The translations under genes and the position numbers were made by a program. Source: JANRKG01 sp033763635 (GTDB taxonomy: Bacteria > Cyanobacteriota > Cyanobacteriia > GCF-001939115). From it: a stretch of 6,913 nucleotides of DNA. Of this stretch, positions 1 to 4,658 are shown in pieces. The notes under the pieces were generated by a model. It saw only the letters and a program-made list of their open reading frames with translations. It was not told where the DNA came from and searched no databases. The number at the start of each line of letters is the position of its first letter. Within the stretch, counting starts at the first letter, position 1. The DNA lies in contig JANRKG010000143.1 in NCBI GenBank assembly GCA_033763635.1, positions 1-6,913 of the forward strand, in the 5' to 3' direction.

Positions 1-274
1 AGGAGCCGATGACGAAACTTCCTATAAACTGTCTGCGGGGTCACTCCTGGTTTACCCTTCCACCGCCCTGCACCGGGTTGAACCTGTGACGATGGGAACT
101 CGCCTGGTCGTGGTAGGTTGGGTTCAGAGTTTGATTCGCCATGCCGATCGTCGAGAAATTTTGTTTGATTTGGATACGGTACGGCGTTCATTATTTACCA
201 GGGAAGGGAAGACATCAGAGTTTGATTTACTCTCAAAAAGTGTGGCAAACTTACTCAGACTTTGGGCGGAGTAA
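1..274 (+). CDS. PKHD-type Fe(II)/2-oxoglutarate-dependent hydroxylase, C-terminal fragment (5' end outside window)
   Basis: The reading frame is open from the left edge (first full codon at 2) and gives about 90 residues. They match the C-terminal part of the YbiX/PiuC family of PKHD-type hydroxylases, which use Fe(II), O2 and 2-oxoglutarate and are often linked to iron metabolism; the substrate is unsettled. Visible family features are the core strand SAGSLLVYPSTALHRVEPV, with the distal metal-binding His at about fragment residue 24, and the Arg ten residues later (MGTRLVVV) expected to bind the 2-oxoglutarate carboxylate. The helical tail follows (WVQSLIR, ILFDLDTVRRSL, LLSKSVANLLRLWAE), as in full-length members, so the stop looks native. 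The HxD half of the metal site lies upstream of the window. An internal ATG at 86 is not the true start, because conserved sequence continues upstream of it. Confidence 0.9.
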   Translation, partial: GADDETSYKLSAGSLLVYPSTALHRVEPVTMGTRLVVVGWVQSLIRHADRREILFDLDTVRRSLFTREGKTSEFDLLSKSVANLLRLWAE

Positions 275-317
275 AAACACTTGCTAGGCTAACCTTCCCC
301 AATTGCTTCCCCCTATT

Positions 318-341
318 CCCCCTAAGATGAATACCAGGGGG
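318..341 (+). terminator. possible weak terminator hairpin after the hydroxylase gene
   Basis: CCCCCT (318-323) can pair perfectly with AGGGGG (336-341) around a 12-nt loop. A short T-rich stretch (CTTTTTCGTTT) begins about 15 nt after the stem. The stem is short and the T-run is not adjacent, so this is only a candidate. It lies in the 143-bp gap between the hydroxylase stop and the DUF1517 start, in which I see no convincing promoter. Confidence 0.25.
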
Positions 342-417
342 TAGAGGTGATGATCCTTTTTCGTTTCTAAGATGGAATCAAAGTGACTTGTGCAACGGCA
401 AGAGTTGGATTGATTCT

Positions 418-1020
418 ATGACAAACTCCTGGCGCGATCGGTTTAATCAATTACGAGGGCAAACTCGTCTGGTAGTTTGTCGGCTGTTTGTCCATCTGAG
501 TGGAAAAGAAGTAGCTCCCCTGTTGGGAATTCTGAATGGGGCGGCCCAGGATGCGATCGACGCAGAAGGGGATCTGGAAGTTGCCGGGGAAGGACTCGAA
601 AGGGTGTGTCAAGCGCTGCTGGAAGTAGAGTCCTATTGGCAAGCAGCCGCCAATGAAGGGGATGTTTTCTGGGAAGAAGGGGAAGCGGGGGATTTCGTCA
701 CTGCTTTGTTCACCGATTCCGCTCAACGATATTTGAGTGAAATGGACTTGAGTACAGAGGACGAGGAAGACTGGGAAACCCTTCCGGTTACGCAAAATCT
801 GATTGTGATGATCACAGTGGCCTTTGAAGGGGAATCCCCGGAATTGGAAACAGATCTAGCCCACATCGAAGCCTTACGAGAAGGGTTAAAGCGGCTCATC
901 AATCTGCACTATCAAAAGCGACTGAGAGCGATTCAAATCCATTTCGCCCCTGCTCAATTGGGAGATGAATTGACTCCAGAACAAATTCTTTTGAATTTTC
1001 CAGAGTTGATTCCTCTCTAA
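418..1020 (+). CDS. DUF1517 family protein
   Basis: A 200-residue acidic protein of the DUF1517 family, found mainly in cyanobacteria and plastid-bearing eukaryotes and of unknown function. The diagnostic part is the C-terminal half: a hydrophobic strand LIVMITVAFEG (about 128-138), a helix with the pattern DLAHIEALREGLKRLI (about 146-161), then RAIQIHFAPAQLGDELTPEQ and LLNFPELIPL at the very end. The last block corresponds to the family pattern of a predicted strand followed by a loop, 'L..EELL..YP.L' and the stop. The N-terminal part holds amphipathic helices, including one around AQDAIDAEGDLEVAGEGLERVCQALLEVE. Many members carry an N-terminal membrane segment or Gly-rich region; none is visible here, so this one is probably soluble. 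ATG at 418 is chosen; an in-frame TTG at 388 would add 10 residues (starting MCNGK) with no family support. The Shine-Dalgarno signal is weak (AAGAG, 12 nt upstream). The TAA stop is part of the inverted repeat of the downstream element. Confidence 0.85.
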   Translation: MTNSWRDRFNQLRGQTRLVVCRLFVHLSGKEVAPLLGILNGAAQDAIDAEGDLEVAGEGLERVCQALLEVESYWQAAANEGDVFWEEGEAGDFVTALFTDSAQRYLSEMDLSTEDEEDWETLPVTQNLIVMITVAFEGESPELETDLAHIEALREGLKRLINLHYQKRLRAIQIHFAPAQLGDELTPEQILLNFPELIPL

Positions 1021-1136
1021 GGAGATTTTTGAAAAATAATGTACCCGCTGGTTTCGGCTTCGCTCAACCAGCACCCGCGCTCTGAGCGGAGTCGAAGGGC
1101 AACCCACAGGTAAACTCTTTTCTGGAAATCTCCTTA
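1018..1136. mobile_element. MITE-like palindromic element with TA-flanked terminal inverted repeats
   Basis: TAAGGAGATTT (1018-1028) is the exact reverse complement of AAATCTCCTTA (1126-1136), 119 bp end to end. Pairing continues inward through three G-T wobbles, one mismatch and an AAAA/TTTT block (1033-1036 with 1118-1121), giving a stem of about 19 positions. The outermost dinucleotide on both sides is TA, as expected if a 115-bp element had duplicated a TA target in the manner of the IS630/Tc1 group. There is no coding capacity. A second, fully paired stem sits in the middle (1053-1096). The left TA provides the first two bases of the TAA stop of the DUF1517 gene. TA-targeting MITEs are known in cyanobacteria; I cannot assign this one to a named family. 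An immobile hairpin repeat is the main alternative. Confidence 0.55.
1053..1096. repeat. central hairpin of the palindromic element (interspersed-repeat core)
   Basis: TTCGGCTTCGCTCA (1053-1066) pairs over all 14 positions with TGAGCGGAGTCGAA (1083-1096), twelve Watson-Crick and two G-T pairs, around a 16-nt loop. An alternative, mutually exclusive hairpin exists: GCTGGTT (1047-1053) with AACCAGC (1066-1072), loop of 12 nt. Sequences of the type TGAGCGGAGTCGAAGGG are, from memory, a widespread interspersed repeat in cyanobacterial and some other genomes, and their translation gives the spurious 'VERSRN' type of short hypothetical protein; the - strand here reads that way as well. It may act as a transcript-end hairpin for the DUF1517 mRNA, but no T-run follows. 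Confidence 0.65.
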
Positions 1137-1139
1137 AGT

Positions 1140-1157
1140 CCCCTCACCCCTCACCCA
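1140..1157 (+). repeat. short heptameric tandem repeat (CCCCTCA, about 2.5 copies)
   Basis: CCCCTCA occurs at 1140-1146 and 1147-1153, followed by a partial copy CCCA. It lies between the palindromic element and the next start codon. Period-7 repeats of this kind are common between cyanobacterial genes. No function is apparent. Confidence 0.5.
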
Positions 1158-1190
1158 TTCTCCAAAATAATAAAATTGGAAATTTAAAGA

Positions 1191-2069
1191 ATGCTACATC
1201 AATTCAAGATCTTATTAATTCTGGTCGCATTTTGTTTTACCTCCCTGGCCTGTGCGGATTCCCCAAATTCAGAGGCGCGGGCCGATCGCCTGAATCCGCA
1301 ATCGCAGGTGGAACGAATTCGGCAACTTCCCAATGGCAGTTATCCCGTGCAACAAGCGACCTACGACGATGCGGGGGGACAGTACACCCTGACCTTGCTC
1401 AATACCCCACAGGGAGTTCCTTCCACCTTGCAAACAACGGATCTGCCAATGGCACGGCTGACGGATGAAGAAGTCAAATCTGGGCAGACCAGTTATCTCA
1501 AAGTAGAGAACAATCAGCCCAGTTTGCATCTCGCCTCAGATTTCAAGATCGAGTATGTCCATAATGTGACGGAAACCCAACAAAATCCAGAAACGGGACG
1601 GCCTGAAACAGTGGTCGTGCGTCAGGAATCGAGCTTCTGGACTCCCTTTGCAGCAGCGATCGCAGGTCAGGCCGTCGCAAGTTGGTTATTTACTCCCCGT
1701 TACTACATGCCCCCCATTTACCAACCTGGCGTTGCCTTAGTGGGATACGGCGGATATGGGCAAAACTATAACCAGGCAGTGAATCGTTATCGCACTCGAT
1801 ACAATGCTCCTCCCCTGGAAACTCGCCATCGGGCAGAAGTTCGCACAACGGGACGGCTCCGCACTGCCACGAATCGAACAGGTGGGGGGCCGTTCAATCG
1901 CTCTCAGGACAGAACTCGCACCCGATCGGGCAATCGATCGACAGGTTCAGGCTATGGCACCAGCACCCTGCGCCGCTCCCGCTCTAACACCCCCACTCGG
2001 ACCAACCGCCCCAGTGGGTTTGGCAGTGGTCGCAGTCGGGGGGTTACGCGCAGTGGTAGACGGAGGTAG
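1191..2069 (+). CDS. hypothetical exported protein with Arg-rich C-terminal tail
   Basis: I do not recognise this 292-residue protein. The N-terminus is a clear export signal: FK, then hydrophobic ILLILVAFCFTSLACA. It could be cut by signal peptidase I after ACA (residues 20-22) or lipidated at Cys21; the lipobox SLAC has Ser instead of the usual Leu/Val/Ile at -3, so lipoprotein status is uncertain. Residues 40-145 read as a small soluble domain (LPNGSYPVQQATYDDAGGQY, then TYR/ASN-containing strands, ending ETVVVRQESS). Residues 151-167 (TPFAAAIAGQAVASWLF) are hydrophobic, followed by an aromatic/Gly-rich stretch (YYMPPIYQPG, VGYGGYGQNY). The last 94 residues are low complexity, with 25 Arg, no Lys and only three acidic residues, plus Ser, Thr, Gly and Asn. 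This tail could bind polyanions such as nucleic acid, LPS or sheath polysaccharide; that is inference. The Shine-Dalgarno signal is weak. The stop lies 11 bp from the stop of the convergent TpsB-like gene. Confidence 0.8.
   Translation: MLHQFKILLILVAFCFTSLACADSPNSEARADRLNPQSQVERIRQLPNGSYPVQQATYDDAGGQYTLTLLNTPQGVPSTLQTTDLPMARLTDEEVKSGQTSYLKVENNQPSLHLASDFKIEYVHNVTETQQNPETGRPETVVVRQESSFWTPFAAAIAGQAVASWLFTPRYYMPPIYQPGVALVGYGGYGQNYNQAVNRYRTRYNAPPLETRHRAEVRTTGRLRTATNRTGGGPFNRSQDRTRTRSGNRSTGSGYGTSTLRRSRSNTPTRTNRPSGFGSGRSRGVTRSGRRR
1656..1663. repeat. HIP1 octamer GCGATCGC
   Basis: A perfect copy of the highly iterated palindrome typical of cyanobacterial genomes, here inside the exported-protein gene. 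Many further sites in the window carry its CGATCG core. Confidence 0.9.
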
Positions 2070-2077
2070 CTGCCTTC
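2062..2077. terminator. small hairpin at the convergent gene junction
   Basis: GGAGGT (2062-2067) can pair with GCCTTC (2072-2077) with two G-T wobbles around the loop AGCT. It overlaps the TAG stop of the + strand gene and sits in the 11-bp gap before the TAA of the - strand gene. No T-run follows on either strand, so if it ends transcription it is weak. It is noted because nothing else in the junction could act as a terminator. Confidence 0.2.
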
Positions 2078-2080
2078 CTC

Positions 2081-4591
2081 TTAAGGTGAATAATTGATCG
2101 AAAAGAACAAATTCTGTTCGAGCGATCGTCCGGCTCCTACAGAACTATTCATCAGAGGAATTCCCCAATCTAATCTGGCTCGGAGGTTGTCTCCCAGTCT
2201 TAACTGCAACCCCAGCCCTACGCTCATTAAGCTATTGGGGCGGGGTTGTTCGTCGCCATTATTCCAGCCCTGGGCGATGTCGAAGAAAGGAACCACTTGC
2301 ACTAAACCGTTCCATTCTGGAACTCGTAACACGGGTAAGTAGCCTTCGATCGATGCAAACCAGCCATTATCCGAGAGGAAGGTGCTGGGTCGGTAGCCCC
2401 GAACCGTATCCGCTCCCCCCAAGCTGATTTGCTCGACGGGAAGTAACTGGCGATCGGCCCATTGTAATTGTCCCCGCAGGGCCAGCAGGGTATCGGGTCC
2501 AAAGGAACGGACCCAAAAACCACGCCCCTGCCAGCTTAAAAAGCGTCCATCGGGAGCCAGGGGTAACACAGAGGCTCCTAAAGCGTTTAACCCATAGCTA
2601 AATTCCGATCGTAGAGAGAGGGCATCCTGTTCGCTGCGTCGGTTCCATTCCTGGGCAAAGCGGATCGCAGTGACACGGGTTTCCCCATTGGCATCGGCTC
2701 CCACCGCAGGAAAAGGCAAAGCAACACCATCGTTGAAGCCAGCCAGAAAAATGCCCCGGTTGTAGTAATGGGTGGCCCGGAGGGTGAGGGCGAGTTCTTC
2801 TGCGGAAGTTTTGGCGATCGATTGCCGAAAAGCAACTTCAAAGTTTTGAGATTGGGATTTGATATCCAATTGCCGGAAGGGTTCTTCGATGACTTGACCC
2901 GATCCATTGGTATAGCCCAGGCTGAGGGTGCTGCTGGGCGTTACGGGAATGGCATAGCCGACAAACCAATCCGCACTTCCTTCGGTGCGTCGATAGTTGA
3001 ACTGCAACACTTCTCCCAACCCTAAAAGGTTGGCATGGGAAAAGCCGAGTTGTTGCTCCAGGGAACCCACGCTGGGAGTCCGGCTGTTGTTCACTAATAC
3101 GTTGAGCCGCAGGGGGGGAGCCTGTTTCACACGGACATTGAGAATACTACCTCCGGTGGTCGTACCGGGAGCCAGTTCTGTCGTGACGGAACTGATCAGA
3201 GGATTTTGCTCCAGGATCTTCACGGCATCCACCAATTGATCGAGATTCAGGGGAGTTTGAATCGTGGAGGCGAGCCGTTGTTCGACATACCCCGATGAGA
3301 GGGGTTGGGCCAACCAGAGGGAGTCCGCAGGTTGAACTTGCACCGCAATTTTTTCGATCCGGCCTTCCACCACTCGAATTTCGGGCTTGGCTCCCTGAAG
3401 CACTTCGGCCGGAACGTAGGCTCCTGAATTAATGAATTTGCCATCTGTGTATAGTTTGGTAATCGCTTCACTGGCCCGTATCAATTCCGCAGGGGTCACT
3501 TGGCGATTTAGGAGGGTGGGATCGGTGGCGGTAGGACTGGAAGTATCTGCGGACGCGCCTCCATTGACTGCCAGAGCTTGCCGCACCGTTTCAGCGAGTT
3601 TCTGAGGAGAGAATTGGGTGCTACCCACGACGGGCAACCGTTCCACAAAGATGCCTTGCTCAGGTGTCTGGGGGAGGATCGTGGCGGTTTGGGAGGGAAG
3701 CGTTGCAGTTGTCGGGGTTGTGGGGGTCGCTGTTGTTTGGGGTGGAGTGGTCGGGGGAGTGGTGGGAGTCGTTGAAGTGACTGCGGTTTGGCGTTCCGGG
3801 GGTTGAGTGGTCGGAGTGGGTCGCTGGGGATCGGGGGAAACCCGATCGCGGACTAGCCCGGAAGCAGGGGGTCGTCGGGGAGGGATTTCGATCGCAGGGC
3901 CGACTCTGGGCGTAACAGTCGCTACGGTTGGGGGAGACTCCGAGGGAGTCTGAGCGATATCAGGGGAGTCGAAGGGTTGGGGCGGTTTGAGCAGGGAAGC
4001 AATGACCGATCGCACCTCCTTGATCGGGTCTTCTACCTCTGGTTCAGTGGCCTCTGCTTCCTGCCCTGCGGGGGGTTCTGCGGTCCCTGCCGGGGGAGCC
4101 ACAGTCACCTCCTCTGCTGCTGCGTCTCCTGTTTCTTCTTCTGCTTCCTCACCTTCCTCTGATAATTCCTGGGTTCCTGTTCCAAATCCATAGTTCGTTC
4201 TGAGACTAGCAACGGATTGGGAGCCTGAACGCCGATTCTGGTTTGAGGAAGCAGCAGGGGAAGCAGATTCGGGAGGACTGATGGCCTCTGGTCCCGGTCG
4301 GATGATTTGCAACCGATTCCGGAGGGGGGGTTGGTCGTCGCCTCCGGTATCTTCTGCGATCGGTCCTAAAGTATCCCCGGAGTTCAGGGTGCGAAATCCC
4401 CGCAGGAGTAGCACTGCCCCAACCCCCATCACCCCTGCCAGAGCCACAATTCCCACCGCGCGTAGACGATGCAAAACCCCTCCCCTGGCACTCAAGGGCC
4501 TGCTGGAAAGGGTCGCATTCACCCCTTCCCCTGGGTTTGAAACAGGGGATGTCGCAGGAGGGGGTGGGTTAACAACAGGGCTTCTCCGCAT
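2081..4591 (-). CDS. ShlB/FhaC/HecB (TpsB, Omp85 superfamily) outer-membrane transporter with N-terminal membrane segment and long linker
   Basis: An 836-residue protein. The C-terminal ~520 residues are a two-partner-secretion type transporter: POTRA_2 domain about 314-415 (IFVERLPVVGSTQFSPQKL; LTDGKF-like LYTDGKFINSGAYVPAEVL; IRVVEGRIEKIAV), second POTRA about 434-490 (LNLDQLVDAVKILEQNPLIS), then a beta-barrel about 495-836. The barrel holds the conserved L6-loop motif LGGADTVRGY (VRGY at 730-733) and an amphipathic last strand, FFSINYSP. Such proteins pass exoproteins of the filamentous-haemagglutinin type across the outer membrane. The N-terminal 310 residues are unusual: a ~45-residue basic/Pro-rich leader, one hydrophobic helix at about 46-63 (AVGIVALAGVMGVGAVLLL), an acidic Glu-rich stretch about 142-194, and a Pro/Thr-rich stretch about 220-305. 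Typical family members have only a short signal peptide. ATG at 4591 is chosen because GGAG lies 8 nt upstream; a TTG at 4612 lacks a ribosome site. No TpsA partner is in the window. The upstream gene ends 67 bp away on the same strand. Confidence 0.9.
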   Translation of the reverse strand: MRRSPVVNPPPPATSPVSNPGEGVNATLSSRPLSARGGVLHRLRAVGIVALAGVMGVGAVLLLRGFRTLNSGDTLGPIAEDTGGDDQPPLRNRLQIIRPGPEAISPPESASPAASSNQNRRSGSQSVASLRTNYGFGTGTQELSEEGEEAEEETGDAAAEEVTVAPPAGTAEPPAGQEAEATEPEVEDPIKEVRSVIASLLKPPQPFDSPDIAQTPSESPPTVATVTPRVGPAIEIPPRRPPASGLVRDRVSPDPQRPTPTTQPPERQTAVTSTTPTTPPTTPPQTTATPTTPTTATLPSQTATILPQTPEQGIFVERLPVVGSTQFSPQKLAETVRQALAVNGGASADTSSPTATDPTLLNRQVTPAELIRASEAITKLYTDGKFINSGAYVPAEVLQGAKPEIRVVEGRIEKIAVQVQPADSLWLAQPLSSGYVEQRLASTIQTPLNLDQLVDAVKILEQNPLISSVTTELAPGTTTGGSILNVRVKQAPPLRLNVLVNNSRTPSVGSLEQQLGFSHANLLGLGEVLQFNYRRTEGSADWFVGYAIPVTPSSTLSLGYTNGSGQVIEEPFRQLDIKSQSQNFEVAFRQSIAKTSAEELALTLRATHYYNRGIFLAGFNDGVALPFPAVGADANGETRVTAIRFAQEWNRRSEQDALSLRSEFSYGLNALGASVLPLAPDGRFLSWQGRGFWVRSFGPDTLLALRGQLQWADRQLLPVEQISLGGADTVRGYRPSTFLSDNGWFASIEGYLPVLRVPEWNGLVQVVPFFDIAQGWNNGDEQPRPNSLMSVGLGLQLRLGDNLRARLDWGIPLMNSSVGAGRSLEQNLFFSINYSP
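3683..4402 (-). other. low-complexity linker: acidic block followed by Pro/Thr-rich block
   Basis: About 240 codons between the membrane segment and the first POTRA domain. From N to C terminus they run Ser/Asn-rich, then Glu-rich (SEEGEEAEEE and similar), then a short helix-like DPIKEVRSVIASLLK, then Pro/Arg and finally repeated Thr-Pro units (TTPTTPPTTPPQTTATPTTP). On the + strand this appears as G/T-rich repeats at about 3700-3790. A disordered, extended chain able to bridge the periplasm is the likely role, by analogy with the Pro-rich part of TonB. Confidence 0.65.
4403..4456 (-). other. predicted membrane helix or uncleaved signal anchor of the TpsB-like protein
   Basis: Codons for about 18 uncharged, mainly aliphatic residues (AVGIVALAGVMGVGAVLLL region) bounded by Arg on both sides (HRLRA before, LRGFR after). 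No clear AxA signal-peptidase site follows within the next residues (NSGDTLGPIAED), which favours an anchor over a cleaved peptide. This is a reading by eye, not a program result. Confidence 0.55.
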
Positions 4592-4599
4592 CACAGATT

Positions 4600-4603
4600 C
4601 TCC
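4600..4603 (-). promoter_or_regulatory. Shine-Dalgarno site GGAG deciding the start of the TpsB-like gene
   Basis: Read on the - strand, GTGGAGAATCTGTGATG puts GGAG 8 nt before ATG at 4591. The upstream in-frame TTG at 4612 has no such site, so translation from ATG is preferred and 7 residues are removed from the longest reading frame. Confidence 0.6.
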
Positions 4604-4658
4604 ACAAGACAACCAATTCTAAACAGTCCACGATCGCGCAGTTTGATAAAACCTGACC

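Noticed and set aside
275..417. promoter for the DUF1517 gene
   Set aside because: TTGC-type -35 candidates near 283 and 304 have no convincing -10 element at the right spacing, so no promoter is called.
451..795. 114-codon - strand frame inside the DUF1517 gene
   Set aside because: It is antisense to a gene with clear family similarity and has no recognisable domain.
886..1107. 73-codon - strand frame beginning MGCPSTPLRARVLVERSRN
   Set aside because: It is translated from the palindromic repeat and runs into the DUF1517 gene antisense. This 'VERSRN' type of peptide is a known artefact of the repeat.
1804..2097. 97-codon + strand frame overlapping the Arg-rich tail
   Set aside because: It is an out-of-frame reading of low-complexity sequence, with no ribosome site.
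3690..3800. possible tandem repeat or CRISPR-like array in G/T-rich sequence
   Set aside because: Units are irregular, short and lack spacers; they are codon repeats for Thr-Pro in the linker.
3578..3806. + strand frames rich in Gly and Val
   Set aside because: They are the complement of the Thr/Pro-rich linker codons; the repetitive composition alone explains the open frame.
4281..4622. 113-codon + strand frame opposite the N-terminus of the TpsB-like gene
   Set aside because: It lies antisense to the leader and membrane segment, has no conserved features, and the - strand frame is well supported.
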